Positions 43,955-56,738 of a stretch of 64,000 nucleotides of DNA are shown piece after piece. The translations under genes were made by a program, and so were the position numbers. Numbering within the stretch: the first letter of the stretch is position 1; every line of letters starts with the position of its first letter. The stretch is from Saccharum officinarum. Lineage: Eukaryota; Streptophyta; Magnoliopsida; Poales; Poaceae. The stretch spans positions 77,541,172 to 77,605,171 of the forward strand of contig CM036158.1 of NCBI GenBank assembly GCA_020631735.1, read 5' to 3'. The notes under the pieces were generated by a model. It saw nothing but the letters and a program-made list of their open reading frames with translations, made no database searches and had not been told where the DNA came from.

Positions 43955-44197
43955 GGGCCCGGTTTAGTTTGCAAAAAATTTTGCAAAATTTTTTAGATTC
44001 CCCGTCACATCGAATCTTTGGACACATGCATGAAGCATTAAATATAGATAAAAAATAAAACTAATTACACAGTTTAGACGAAATGGACGAGACGAATCTT
44101 TTAAGCCTAGTTAGTCCATAATTGGATAATATTTATCAAATATCAACAAAATTACTACAGTGACATTTCCCAAAAATTTTCAAGAACTAAACAGGCC
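43955..44197. mobile_element. MITE related to the 43159 copy (inverse orientation)
   Basis: GGGCCCGGTTTAG to CTAAACAGGCC termini, CTA target duplication (43952-43954 and 44198-44200). Confidence 0.8.
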
Positions 44198-44389
44198 CTA
44201 CGTCCTGCTTCCATTTCAGTCACGTCTTTTGGCTGGTGGACGGCGGTGCTACGTTTGACGTTTCGCCGCCGGGCGGGGAAAAGTGTCGCTGGTAGAGCAC
44301 CAGTAGAATGATTTGATTTGTCTGGCGACAATAGCCCATTGTTTTGTTTTGTCATGCCCAGCGTGCCAAGATATACATAGTGGTTGTTT

Positions 44390-44622
44390 AGTTGGGGAAA
44401 AAGTTTGGGTTTAGCTACTATAGCACTTTTCGTTTTATTTGGCAATTTGTGTCCAATCATGGACTAATTAGGCTCAAAAGATTTGTCTCGTGATTTACAA
44501 CTAAACTGGGTAATTAGTTTTTTCTTTCATCTACATTTAGTACTCCATGCATGTGCCGCAAGATTTAATGTGACAGGTACTGTAGCACTTTTTGGGTTCA
44601 CTTTTTGTGAACTAAACAGGCT
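44390..44622. mobile_element. MITE related to the 43159 copy
   Basis: Termini GTTGTTTAGTTGG and GTGAACTAAACAGGC. The interior has GGACTAATTAGGCTCAAAAG. Confidence 0.75.
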
Positions 44623-44626
44623 CATA

Positions 44627-44857
44627 GGGCCTGTTTGGTTTCGGGGAGTTAAAGTTTAACTCCCATCATATTAATATTCCCTTAAATACATGGAGTACTA
44701 AATGTAGACTAATTGCATGCATGTCGGTACAGATTAGGAGTAATTTACGAGACGAATCTATTAAGCCTAATTAGTCCAAGATTGAAAACTTTTTATCAAA
44801 TAAGATGAAAATGCTACAGTATTTGTTAAACTTTAACTCTTCAAACCAAACACCCCC
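44627..44857. mobile_element. MITE, diverged member (GTTTGGTT ends)
   Basis: Termini GGGCCTGTTTGGTTTC and AAACCAAACACCCCC. The core has ACGAGACGAATCTATTAAGC. Confidence 0.75.
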
Positions 44858-44974
44858 TAGCTCGATGATGTGAGCGTTTTTTTTGCTTCTGCTAGATGAA
44901 TGAGCACCATAATTCTCCATCTGAAAACGCCCGTTACAAACTTTCCATGTGCTATTACAGTACTACTATAGTTG

Positions 44975-45213
44975 AAACGCCGATGCAAAATTTTTTACAA
45001 AACGGTACCGTAGCTCTTTTCGTTGTTATTTGGCAAATATTGTCCAATTATAGTCTAATTAGGTTTAAAAGATTTGTCTCGTCCATTTCGTCTAAATTGT
45101 GTAATTAGTTTTATTTTTTATCTATATTTAATGCTTCATGCATGTGTCCAACGATTCGATGTGACGAAGAATCTAAAAAATTTTGTAAAATTTTCTGAGA
45201 ACTAAACAGGGCC
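44975..45213. mobile_element. MITE, degenerate left end
   Basis: Right terminus GAACTAAACAGGGCC. The core shares TAATTAGGTTTAAAAGATTT and TTCATGCATGTGTCC with its neighbours. The left end is decayed. Confidence 0.7.
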
Positions 45214-45274
45214 TGGTACCTTCACCCAGGCAATAATCGAATGCGCCACCGGGGCTAGGCTAGGCCAACTTGGG

Positions 45275-45487
45275 CAGTTACAAGATTTTCCGTTACATCA
45301 AATCTTTGGACGCATGCATGGAGCATTAAATGTAGGTAAAAAAAATAACTAATTGCACAGTTTGTCTGTAAATGTCGAGACGAATGTTTTGAGCCTAGTT
45401 AGTCGATGATTAGATAAATTTTATCAAATAACAACGAAAAGTGATACAGGAACTTTACACACACTTTACGACCATCTAAACACACCC
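45275..45487. mobile_element. MITE, degenerate (rightmost of the cluster)
   Basis: The core has GAGCCTAGTTAGTCGATGAT and GGACGCATGCATGGAG. The right terminus is CATCTAAACACACCC. Confidence 0.65.
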
Positions 45488-46242
45488 TTGATTGATAAGC
45501 ATAGCTAGGGCGTCCCCAACGGGATAACCAAATCGTCAGTCGAGATGAAGCCTAATAACAATAAAGAAAAGGAGAAGCGGAGAGTATAGGGACGTAGAGC
45601 ATTGAAGCTCAGAGATGGAGTTGTATGGGAGAATGTGCGAGCCCAGCGACTATAAACTCGGTAGCTCATTCCTGTGTCAGCTCTGCGGCCAATAGAATTT
45701 CACCGCAGTCGACGATTCGAGCACCGTTGGAGGCGCCCTTAGAATCCAGCATATTCAAAACCTTTAGTAATCTGATCAAGTTCACCCTTGAGGTTCCCTC
45801 GTTGGCGCCTGATTTCTTCGCGCTCAGCTCCATCTGGTTGAGTTGCACTAGGAGCCAGTCGTGCTGTTGTTCAGCATTTCCACCCTGACTTGTTGCATCG
45901 AACTTTCACTAGCATCTCCGACTTCTACATGCTCAGGGCTATGTTGGAGATTGCCTTCAATGTTGTCAGCGCTGCACCATCGTCATCCATGTTGTCGTTG
46001 TTTCCCACCTGTCCGTTGAGTTGCAATTTTGCCATGAAGCACTCCCTTGAGAGGTGATGGCTTGTATTTCTCCGGACGTTGGAGCCTGAGATTTCTTCTG
46101 AGTAGGATGAGACCGTCACCATGAGCTAGGAGGTTGTCATACTTTCAAAGTCTAACACCCGGTCCCCTAGATCATCGAGATCTACCATGGCTACGAAATT
46201 GGAGACATCGTCGATATGCTTATTGTTGTTACCCTCTACGGG
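45488..46242. other. Unassigned stretch before the decayed gypsy gag
   Basis: Two short minus-strand frames (45666-45848 and 45925-46122) read like parts of one disrupted protein (QLNQMELSAKKSG; MAKLQLNGQVGNNDNMDDDG). Their position upstream of a Tat-type gag and antisense to it recalls additional ORFs of Tat elements, but I cannot confirm this. Confidence 0.35.
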
Positions 46243-46460
46243 TGTTAGATCGAGATAGTAGGCTAGAGGGGGTTGAATATAGTCTTTTATAAATCTATAA
46301 TCACTAAAGCTGATCGAAACTAATGAGAAATTAGAATTATTGAACTAGCCAAGACTACACCTCTCTTTATCTATATCACAAGCACCTTACAAATGAACAT
46401 GCACAAGATATTACTAAGGTGTCGAGCTAGTGGGAGCTCTCCTACACAATTCTAATTTAC
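46243..46460 (-). repeat. Fragment of a Maximus-like LTR end
   Basis: TGTTAGATCGAGATAGTAGG with GGCTAGAGGGGGTTGAATA resembles the copia-3 LTR edge at 49453 (TGTAGGGTCGAGATGGCGG). Similarity fades after ~200 bp. Confidence 0.55.
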
Positions 46461-47018
46461 TTCAAGGTGGATCGGTGGGGAGCTATCAAGAAGATCCAAG
46501 ATGTCAACTTCTATCCTCTTTTTGCTACATCTATATCGAAGGTAAAAACTGATCAACCTCCCCATAGTCCTAGCATTACACAAGATGACTATGTTGCGAA
46601 GATTGCTGGCCATGCCAAGCTTTTTGAGATTTGTATGCATGAAAACCTTAGTAAATTTATGATGGTCATAATAAAAGCGAGGAAAAGAAATATCAATTTT
46701 TTATTTTTCCTCAAGATTCATGTGTTAGCGGATTGGCCCACGTTTCTAGCCAACCTCAATATGGAATGTTATTCAGCTTTTTTGAGGGGCAAACAAGTTG
46801 TGCATCGGCTAACCAACCCAAATTGGCTTATTCGTTGACTGATACCAATAGGGCCATTTAGGGGGGTTTGGTGCTACTTTACCATTGGTTACCTTCACGC
46901 AACCATTGGTTTGTACCACATGACCCAATAGCAAATTAGCAGTGGTGCATGTTTCTTTCTTTCATAACACGGTGTTGTCAAATCCTCCTAAGACAACTTT
47001 TAGGATTCAACAAGCTAA

Positions 47019-47115
47019 GGCCCCTTTGGAATGGAGGAAAACTTTCTGTTTCCTATGATTTTCCTGTGAAATTCCTGTATAATTCCTATGAAATTTCTGC
47101 GTTCCAAAGGGGCCC
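47019..47115. mobile_element. 97-bp Tourist-like MITE inside the gag pseudogene
   Basis: Terminal repeats GGCCCCTTTGGAA and TTCCAAAGGGGCCC, flanked by TAA at 47016-47018 and 47116-47118. It splits the gag reading. Confidence 0.85.
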
Positions 47116-48308
47116 TAATGCATATGCAAATACTTTGCAAATCGATAATAATCCGCCCCCATGCAATGAAACTTTAAGTCAATTTAAGGAAAAATTTCAT
47201 ATCTTTAGAAGAAACTCTGGTTTAAGGCATCCACTAGTTATACTAAGTCATATCCTTCATAATGGTTGGAAAGTATCCAACTTTTATAGATTCAGTGGTG
47301 AAGATAATAAAATAAGGGAGCATATTGGCATGTTTCTTGCTCAATTGGGTGAGGCTAGTACCATGGAACATATGAGATTTAGAATTTTTTTGCTGTCTCT
47401 ATTGGTTTTTGGACGCAAATAGAAAAAAGTTTTATGAACATTTTTTTAATAGAACCGGTGAGCTTAAATTGTCTAATTTGACATCGGTTAAGCAAGTGCC
47501 TGATGAGATTATCCTTGATTATGTTAGAAGATTGAGAGAAATTAAACACCAATGTTTTAATTTGATAATTTCTAAAAAATATCCCATTGATTTGGATTTT
47601 GTTGGCTCGCGCTCTTATGTTAAAGAAAAGCTCGCTGAGCACTTTAAGTTTCTCTCTATTAATCAATTGTTGCAAAAAGTTTCAGCTGTTGAAAGCTGAC
47701 ATTATGCTAGAGAATCTCATAAGTCACATCGTCCTAACATGTTCACTATTGAGTATCAATCAGATAGTTTGGACGATGAAACTATAGATTGTTTTATTGT
47801 TGAATTTTTATGGATAGAACAAGATAAATTTATTCCTTGCCCTTCCCTCAAGACGATTCACAAGAATTGGCAAGAGAGTTAAAATTTGCATTTGATGTAT
47901 CCTAGTGTCATCATATTTTTATGAGATGTTGAAAAATGGATATATTTGCATCCTTTGCCACCATTTGATGGAACTGAAGCATCATGCATATTGTAAATGG
48001 CATAATTCCACTTCTCATGCTACTAATGATTGCATTGTCTTTCGGGCGACAAATCCAATCGGCCATTAATGAAGGACAATTGAGTCTGTTAGAGATGTAT
48101 GTTGATACAATGCCCTTTTTCGATCAATACTCTAGAATAGAAAATGTTGTATTGGTTTGGCCCCATCAAGTTGAATCTACTGTTGAAAAAAATAGAAAAT
48201 TGAAGATCCTAGGAAAGACGACAAGATTGAGAAGACCTCGAGCTATGAAATTCATGCTTGAGAGATCCGTGGATAGTTGGAAGAATATCAAGATCACCAT
48301 CAAGTCGT

Positions 48309-48334
48309 GGAGGGGAGGGGGAGGGGGAGGGAGG
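48309..48334 (+). repeat. G-run tract with quadruplex potential
   Basis: Four successive G runs (GG, GGGG, GGGGG, GGGGG, GGG separated by single A) on the plus strand. Confidence 0.7.
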
Positions 48335-48490
48335 CAATCAAAAAATGTCGTGGACAAGCAAAATAGAGTCATCATTGCTGCTGGATAGGGAAAGTTGGTT
48401 GAGCCAACTTCAGAAGTCAGTTGAGTTGACTTTACAAGTCGACCATGCCAATCTTGACATTGCTAACCAGCCAAACCAGCAAGGATGATC

Positions 48491-49397
48491 AAGCAGAGGC
48501 ACTCGTGAACATTCAAACTGAAGCATCAAAAAAGAAGTCGGGTCACCTCCAAAGCAAATTTATATACCTAAGAAGAAAGAGGCTCTTGCTGCTCCTATGG
48601 ATGCCATCGAGCAAACTTCTCTTAGAATTTGCTCCATGGAGGCACTGCTCAATGAAATTGAAGAAGGATCGATTGTCATTGAGAATCTAGCTCTATAGGT
48701 GACATTGCAAGTGATGGAGAAGTGAAGAGTAGCAAACCAGACTCCAAATACTTCCAACTAAGATGGTGGCCTTCAGGGCTGACCAAGACAGAACGATGTA
48801 AGCTCCAACATGCTCGTTGTAAGAAAATTCAGCAAGAAGACTAGAGCTGCTTGGATGATGACCCATGCACACATATCTCCCTTTGAACAAAAATGGCTGA
48901 TGTATGCATCAACCTTAGTCTAAAATAACTAATGAGCCGAACATAGTTGTTTTTTGTTGTCATGCATTTTTAGATTTGGACAACCTCACCTAAAAAATAG
49001 TGAGCATATGTGACACTCAAATTTGGCCAAAAAAGGCTAATTCTGAATTTTCTAGGAAAGCAGGCTAGACCGGTTTACAACTCAGCTAGGTCGGATTTGG
49101 TGATTTCCTCAAAATGCATAATCAACTTCACCATTGTGTTCATCTCATCATGGTGACCAATGAACATATATAGGTTGTCCAATTTGGAGTTCGTATGAAG
49201 AAATTACAGCTTGAGTAAGAATCACCCCTACAGAAGCCAGCTATGCCGAGTTTGCAACCTGGCTAGGTTAGGTTTGCCCTGTTCTTCATCCGAAAGTAGA
49301 AAGACGGCTAGGCTGGGTTTTCCAGTCCAAACCTAAAACTAGGAAACATGTGGAGTTTGATCTAGATTCATTTCCTAGTGTGGTAACATCAACCCCC
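48491..49397. other. Decayed gypsy sequence and LTR-like edge
   Basis: 48491-49005 continues the degenerate Tat-type internal sequence without a usable ORF. TGTGACACTCAAATTTGG at ~49009 resembles a gypsy LTR start, but no matching second copy is in the window. Confidence 0.4.
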
Positions 49398-49452
49398 TGA
49401 AAGCCCAAGTTTGGTTTTGGTAATTAATGACACCAAGTTGCTAATGCCATGT
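49398..49452 (+). repeat. First 55 bp of a copia-2-family LTR
   Basis: Matches the beginning of the copia-2 LTR (TGAAAGCCCAAGTTTGG…GCTAATGCCATGT) exactly and is then interrupted by copia-3 at 49453. The remainder would lie beyond copia-3 and is not seen, because the second gap falls there. Confidence 0.92.
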
Positions 49453-50522
49453 TGTAGGGTCGAGATGGCGGACTAGAGGGGGGGTGAATAGTCCTTTCTA
49501 AAACTTAAACGCTTTGGCTAACCGAAACAAATGCGGAATTAAACTAATCGGTCTAGCCAAGACTACACCCCTCTATCTAAGTTCTCTAGCACCTTGCAAA
49601 GATCTTAATTAAGCAACTAAGTGCTAAGCTTACCAAGAGCTCACCTAAACAATCCTAGAGCAAGGTCACACAAACCTATGCACTAGTACTTTGCCAACCG
49701 AGGGAGCTCCTACTCAACTAGTGAAGCAAAAGCACAAAGCTCCTAAGCTCACTAGCAATGCTCAATAACAAGGCAACTAATGCCAAATTAGAGAGCGCAA
49801 AACACTTAGCTACACAAACTAATCAATGTGACTAACAAGGTTATACAAACCAAATTAGTCACGCAAAGGGGAAGCTTCTAGCTACACAAGCAAGAAGACA
49901 ACTAGCAAGCTACACAAGCAAACTAGTTACTAGAGCAACTACACAAGCACAAGTATATATGAAAGTAAATACAAGCTTGTGTTGCACGAAGGCAAACCAC
50001 CGATAAGAGTAGACAATGTTGACACGGTGATTTTCTCAGGTTCACTTGGTTGCCACCAAGCTACGTCCCCGCTGTGTCGACCAACACTTCGTGGTTCGGC
50101 GGCTAATCGGTCACACACCGAGCCTCTCAAAAGGCACCGCAAGAACCCACCATAAAGTGTGGTAGCTCAATGACACGCTCAACTAGAGTTGCTCTTCGCG
50201 ATCCCCGCGGGGTGAGCACAATCCCCCTCACAAAGCTTCTCCGGAGCCTCGCACAATCTTCTTGCGAGCTTCGACGGAGCCACAAGCCACCAAGCCATCT
50301 AGGAGGTGGCAACCTCTAAGAGTAACAAGCACCACCGGCTTGCAACACGATCACCTAGTGCCACACGATGCAATCTCTCAAAGCAACACACTAGAATCGC
50401 TCTCTCACTCGATCCGATGAACACTATCAAGCATGAGTGAGTTAGAGGGCTCCCAAGCACTACCACATAAGCCACTAAGGCTAAAGTGTGCTCCGCTACC
50501 GGCCATGGCCGGCCAAGGCATC

Positions 50523-50530
50523 TATTTATA
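50523..50530 (-). promoter_or_regulatory. TATA box of the copia-3 LTR
   Basis: TATAAATA on the minus strand, 51 bp downstream of the palindrome array. Confidence 0.75.
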
Positions 50531-50581
50531 ACCCCACGGTCAAATAGAGCCATTACCCCTTCACTGGGCAGATTTCGGGAC

Positions 50582-51094
50582 GACCGGACGCGCCGGTCGT
50601 AACTGACCGGACGCGCTCAGCCACGTCCGATTCTCCAACGGTCACTGACCCTAACGGTCAAACCCTATGACCGGACGCACTTCTCAAAATGACCGGACGC
50701 GCTGGTCCCGATGACCGGACGCGCTGGTCCAACTGACCGGATGCGCCGATCGAACAACGGCTAACTGCGAAGCAACGACCGGACGCACCCCTAGCAACGA
50801 CCGGACACGCTGCTGACGACCAGACGCGCTGGTCCGAGAATGACCGGACGCGCTGGTCGCCTGAGCAGCGCTCAACGAAACAATGACCGGACGCGCTGAA
50901 GAAACATGACCGGACGCGACAGTGCCAGCGTCCGGTTAGAGTCCAGTAAGCTCCCTAGACGACCGGACGTGTCCGATCATCAGTGACTGGACGCGCCTCG
51001 TGTCCGATCATCGAACTGAAAAACACGCAGACACTGAACACTGACCGGACGCGTCCGGTCATGCAAAGACCGCGTCCGGTTCAGCGTCCGGTCA
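50582..51094 (-). repeat. Palindromic CpG array in the copia-3 U3
   Basis: About 15 units related to GACCGGACGCG(C/T)(T/C)GGTC, including one perfect GACCGGACGCGTCCGGTC near 51043-51060. Most share one orientation, with spacers of 5-25 bp. Confidence 0.88.
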
Positions 51095-51949
51095 CCTCTG
51101 TGACCTCCGTTCGCCTCCGTTTCTTTTCCGGACTTCTGGCGTAGTGAAAAATAGTCGTTTCAACTTCTCAAAAACGTCTGAATCCCGCCTCGCAAGCTCG
51201 GCGGGAGGGAGAGAGTAACCCAAACCCTCTCTACCGCTCAAACTTCATCACCTTCGTAAATGTGCCAACACCAACAAGTGATCACCACCTTGTGCACGTG
51301 TGTTAGCATTTTCATAAACATTTTACCGAAGGAGTTAACCACTCAACTTGCCACGCCACTCGACCCTAGCAACGATGCATAGTTAGATCACACGAGTGGC
51401 ACTAGATGACCGATATGCAAACAAGTTTGCCCCTCTTGATAGTACGACCATCTATCCTAAACCCGGTCATCAACTTCTCTACACACCTATGACCGGTGAA
51501 ATGGAAATGCCCTAGGTTATACCTTTGCCTTGCGCATTCCATTCCATCTCCATTGATGTTGATGCAACACATGCACCAACCAATCACCAAATGATATGAT
51601 CCACTTCATATCATCACGTGACCATATTGGTTCATCGATCTTGACCTCACTTGCTCTTCACCGTTGCGTCGGTCCATCGGCGCCAAGTCATGCTCAAGCT
51701 TCACCGTCACACGCGGTCCCTCACTTCAAAGCCTCTAACTTGCCCTTCACACTTGCAACCGGTCCGTCGAGCCAAGCCTCATCTTGATCTTCTCCACCTT
51801 GGTCACATGACTCCATGTCATGTCTCATATGCAATGAGCTCCTTCATGACACCATCTCATGTGGACTAATCTCCTGTGTATCTCACATAACCACATATTA
51901 GTCCACCTAAGTTGTCACTCAATTACCAAAACCAAACAAGGACCTTTCA

Positions 51950-51963
51950 ATCTCCCCCTTTTT
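51950..51963 (-). promoter_or_regulatory. Polypurine tract of copia-3
   Basis: AAAAAGGGGGAGAT on the minus strand directly before the LTR start TGAAAGG. Confidence 0.9.
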
Positions 51964-54900
51964 GGTAATTGATGACAACTCTACAAAGATATGGAAATTA
52001 TGCTTTTTCAAGCTAGCACTTCACACAAGTGTAAATTGCTAACTTGTTTTGGATTTAATGTTACTTATCCAACTTTTAAGCTCTATGTCAAGATTTGGAT
52101 AAGCACCATAAAATCTGACTTGGTAGTGATAACTCCCCCTACATATGTGCTCAAATGGTTTGGTTTCAAGCTTGCACATATGCATAAATATGAAATTTGT
52201 GGGAGGGTTAGCACTACTAAGTGATGCTAAGGTGTACAGAATAAACCTTTGTAGCTCGCTACCAATTAGTAGCTTGATACCATTTGAAAATCACAAGTTT
52301 GCCATCATCCTTAGCATCATGAGTAGCTAGACATCAAAAACACTAGAAACCTCGTGAGATCAACATTATAAGCAAGGTTCTAGTTTTTGCATGATAATCA
52401 TAAGTCTAGCTAACATCCTATGCATGCTAGTTATCAAATCATCATTCAAGTTCTATAACTAGCATACACACAAAGCATGCATATTGAATTTAAGAACTTA
52501 TGCAATGCAAGCAAGCACATGAATTATGCACATATCAAATGTAATCAATCAAAGTTCATGAGCTCGCTCCCCTACTTGTGTGCTCAAACATTCTTCAATG
52601 TTACTCCCTCTTTGTCCATGTCCATGTCCAATCTTTCCAATCTCTCCCCAAAGCTCAAAAAACTTTCATATATTTGTCCAACTTCTCCCCCTTTGTCATC
52701 AATTTACATAAAAGGTGTTCTTCTCAATTGATACAAAGGCTTGTATTGGGGTAGATGGTTGAGACTTGAATATTACATTTTTGATGGACATTACCACATA
52801 TGTTGGAATGACAAACTTTATGGTTGCTCTTGAGATACCACATAGGATCTTTGACCTTGATACCAATCGGTGGGCTCCTCCCCCTATGTCATAGCATGTG
52901 TCATTCACTTGAGATACCACTTGGAGATGAGGGTAGCATTTCTTGATTTGATCACTTAAGGTTGAGGATCACTTGTGAAACCATCGTCTTGCATGAATGA
53001 TACCACGTGAAGCTACCATGAGTAGAAATGTGATACCATTTGAAAGAATTTTCTTGTATGGATTCACTTTGAAGGATTTGACAATAATATTCACTTCTTG
53101 AACATTTGCTATCTTCATGAGTACCACTTGTAAGATATCACTTGTAGATCATTATCTAGACACCACTTGTACATACCACTTGGAATATCAATCTGAGTCT
53201 AGATACTACTTGAAACAAACTAGATATCCATTTTCATTGTTGTGCTTGTACTCTTATCATTGTCATGAGCTTCTTGTATGACTTGAACTATGTTGATTTG
53301 CCTAAGATTCCAAGTCCGGTTTGATCCAATGACAAGCTTCTTCACACCTCATGCTAAGGGTTATCTTGCCAATGTTGTACTTGTCACTTGTTAGCAATCC
53401 AAACTAGATCAAGTACTTGAGTTTACTAGCTCAAGAACAAACTCATATCCATACCACTAGATCAATTAATCAATTAAGCAATAATGGTAGGCTATGAATT
53501 TAAAATTTTCATTTGTTATGCATGATCCTAATAAGCATGTACTATATGCACTAACCGCATACTAGTAAGGGATGAAATGATCATGCACATTACAATGATA
53601 CCTTTGCTATGTTGGAGTAGAGGATAGTCACATAGATTCCAATTCATTACTCCAATAGCAATGTGAAGTCCAATTTATAAGCTTGTGAAGACCAATCATC
53701 ATAGATAAATCCATTCTTCACCCATATGAAATAAAAACCACTTATGATCAAGTGCACTATCTCTTGAGTTGTGGTTGGCTTGCTTCATCTTTTTGATCAA
53801 TGCTTGCATGAGAGAACTACTTAGAATACCATTTGAAATATATGACTAGCTCTCTTTTGGGTGTTGCTTGCTTTTCTTGATCAACCCTTTTGATTGCTTC
53901 AACTAAGCATCACAAGTTCCTTGGATCACCACTTCCATGTTAGCCTTCCAAGTCCCAAACTTGGTTTCACCTACACACGGCGGCAAGCCCCTCACTAGGG
54001 AGAAGTGACCTTTCTCCAAAGAACCACTCTTGATACTCACTTGAAATGATATAGTTTGATTGATCCAAATGATGAACTCAATCTTGATGAATAATCCTTG
54101 AATCTTCATTTGAGTCCAACTCTTCCTACATGTTTAAGTCCTTTTCATTCTACCAAATGATCTCTAATCATTACTAGAACTTAAACTTCATCTTCATCTT
54201 AAGTTTGATCTTGATCTTCAAATTTGAGTACTAAACATGTACAACAAGTACATTTCACAATACAAAAGTCTTGTACTCATTGCTTGTCATGCTTCTAGAT
54301 CAATCCAAAACCAAACTTAGGTACCTCAACCACTTGTAAACATGTTTCCAACTTGAGGATCTTTCAATTAAAGTGACTCTAGATTAATCTAATGATTGTC
54401 ACTTTTCTGGCAGATTCTGTACCCTTCAAAGAATAATTCATATCTCCCAATGTACAGATCCAAATGCCATGAAATTTGGTGGAGATGTGAATCACTAAGT
54501 CATCTAGCAGCTGTAAAAATTTGAGATTCATTTGACATCTAGATTGCTACCAGATTTCAAATATTCTACCACTGCTACATGCTGAAAACTGCTGCACTAT
54601 AGCTGACAAGATGTACTCCAAAGCCAAAGCATCTCTTATCCAATTCTCATGAAATTTGTACAGCATCTTATAACATAAGTCTAGAGCATGCATACCAAAA
54701 TTCATGCCAGTCCAAGTAGATTTGATCATCCAAACTCAGACTTGATCACTGCTAGCTCAGATTTTTAACTTTGGACAGATTTTAATACATTGAGCAATAC
54801 TTCATCAAATATGAATCAAACTTGAAACTAACTTGTTTGAATACTTTCACAAGACATATATCCATTCAATCCACTTACTAAATATTATCTCATGAAATTA

Positions 54901-55280
54901 TCCAACACAAATCAATTCAAACTTGATTACTTAAGCATTTAATCCATTCAAACATCTCATAGCAAGCAACATTGCATATATATCCAATTCAATCAACTCA
55001 TATGCACTCAAGTGAAATGATCAACAAGAGATATACCTTGGTTAGCTCATGATCATCCAATAGCAAGCTTTCAACTTGAATATTTGCAAGCCATCAAATA
55101 TATCCAATAAATCACCACAACTTGATCATGACACTTGTATGTTGTAGCACTTGGACTCCACTTATTTTGACTTGGCATTGGGATTGAATATGCATTGAGC
55201 TTCATAACTTGACTCACTATATGATGAATAAAATGAAACCAATTGAATCAAGCCTCCAATGCCGTGGTACCTACACACAT
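51964..55280 (-). other. Copia-3 region between gag and 3' LTR, no pol
   Basis: 3.3 kb of A/T-rich sequence without any ORF above ~85 codons and without any RT, integrase or protease motif on either strand. It holds many variants of CAAGTGGTATC (plus-strand GATACCACTTG) between 52836 and 53830, and further GGGGGAGA-type purine blocks near 52690. Confidence 0.75.
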
Positions 55281-56738
55281 TCATCCACTTTTTGATGGTA
55301 CCCAAACAAGTTTGGGTCCTCTCAAATTAGGTGCAACATACTTAGGCATAGCCTTAGTATGAGTAGCGGGATGTTTTGCAATTTCAACCAATGAGGTACC
55401 ATTGCCATCCTTTCTAAGCATATTAGTATCATCAATTAAACTAGGCTTAGAATTCTTACCTAGGGGACATGAATGAGCATTGTGTCCCTTTCCCGGCATG
55501 AGTAGCACATTCTCTTTGCTTGAGCCTTTTCTTCCTTGCTCATGTTGTGCTTCCCATTGCCTAGCCTCTTATGAGTTGCTTGAGCCTTCTTCTCAAACTT
55601 AGTAGGACACCCCGAGGCAAAGTGTCACATATCTCCACACTTGAAGCACTTGATGTGAGCATGTACTTTCTTCTCGATTTGATTCTTGCTCATCATCTTG
55701 GCATCTTGGATTTGCATTGGATGTCTTGCTCTACCACCCCTTCTTGTTTTCTTCTTCTTCTTCATCAAGTCATCATTATCTTCATGGTTGATCTTGACTT
55801 GAGCTTGGGGCTTTGCTTTTGGCTCAACTTGAGACTTTTTGGTAGGGCAACACTTGGCAATATGTCCCACTTCATGGCATTGGTAGCACATGAGTTGGGA
55901 TAACTTCTTTGCATCTTGCTTCTTCATAATCTTGCCCTTGCTCTTGTTGTAGCCAATACCACTCTTATCACCATATCTTCTTTGATTGGTCATGATATGC
56001 TCAATGACGATTTTAGAGTTGTAGCACCTCTCCAACTTGTTGCTTAAATTCTTCACTTCATTTTTGAGCTCATTGTTCTCCTTCAAAAGGTTAGTCTCAC
56101 AAGACATAGAAGTAGAATAAACATTTAATTGTGAAGAACATGGCATATCTAATAAATCATCACAAGAGGTGGATACATGCTTCTTGCCTACATCACAAGG
56201 GTTAGTAATATGTGATTATCATTTGACCCAAATGATGAGCTCTCACTAGATTTGGTTTCTTCATTAGAAGTCTTCTTAGTGAGTAAAGCATGTTCTTGTA
56301 CCAAGATATCATGAGCAACACTAAGTTCCTCATGAGCCAATTTTAGCTCCTCATGTGAACAAGTAGTAACATAAAGTAGATGCTTTTGTTGTTCACATGT
56401 GGTCTTTAGAAAAAAGTTTTCTTTTTCCAATTTACTTGCTTTTTCCATTTCTCTTTTAAGGCTCTTGAGAGTTTATATAAAAGCTCTAAATTTGGATCAT
56501 CACAATCCACAACAAAACCACCAACATGTATCTTATTGTTACCATGTGATGATGTTGAAGAGCTTGTTGAAGCATCACTCTCATAGCCATCATCTTCACC
56601 ATCAAGTGTGCATGGAGTAGAATCATTGCTTGCATCACTTGTGGCATTAACATTCTTCTTGTCAAGTGATCTTGTGATATGATAATCTTTGTCATCACTT
56701 GACCGTGAGGTGGAGCAATCCTCCACAACCACCTTGTT

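Larger units (their letters stand above)
46461..48490 (+). pseudogene. Decayed Ty3/gypsy gag of Tat type
   Basis: Recognisable gag phrases occur in order across several frames: VSNFYRFSGEDNKIREHIGM and LAQLGEASTMEHMRFR (47265-47390); FNRTGELKLSNLTSVKQVPD and DYVRRLREIKHQCFNL (47440-47560); and a later HAYCKWHNS…SHATNDC-like knuckle region near 47960-48050. These match the Tat (RIRE2/Retand-like) gag order I know. Many stops and frameshifts are present. No pol follows before 49000. The part before 47020 encodes a separate frame (VNFYPLFATSISK) that I do not recognise. Confidence 0.7.
49453..51949 (-). repeat. 3' LTR of copia-3
   Basis: Minus-strand ends TGAAAGGTCCTTG (51949) and CCTACA (49453). 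Contains a TATA box at 50530-50523 and a palindromic CpG array at 50582-51094. The small minus-strand frames inside it look accidental. Confidence 0.92.

Noticed and set aside
47379..47675. Minus-strand 98-codon ORF opposite the Tat gag
   Set aside because: Antisense shadow of the recognisable plus-strand gag phrases.
49939..50875. Several 60-85-codon minus-strand ORFs in the copia-3 LTR
   Set aside because: They fall over the palindromic array and other LTR sequence and show no protein features.
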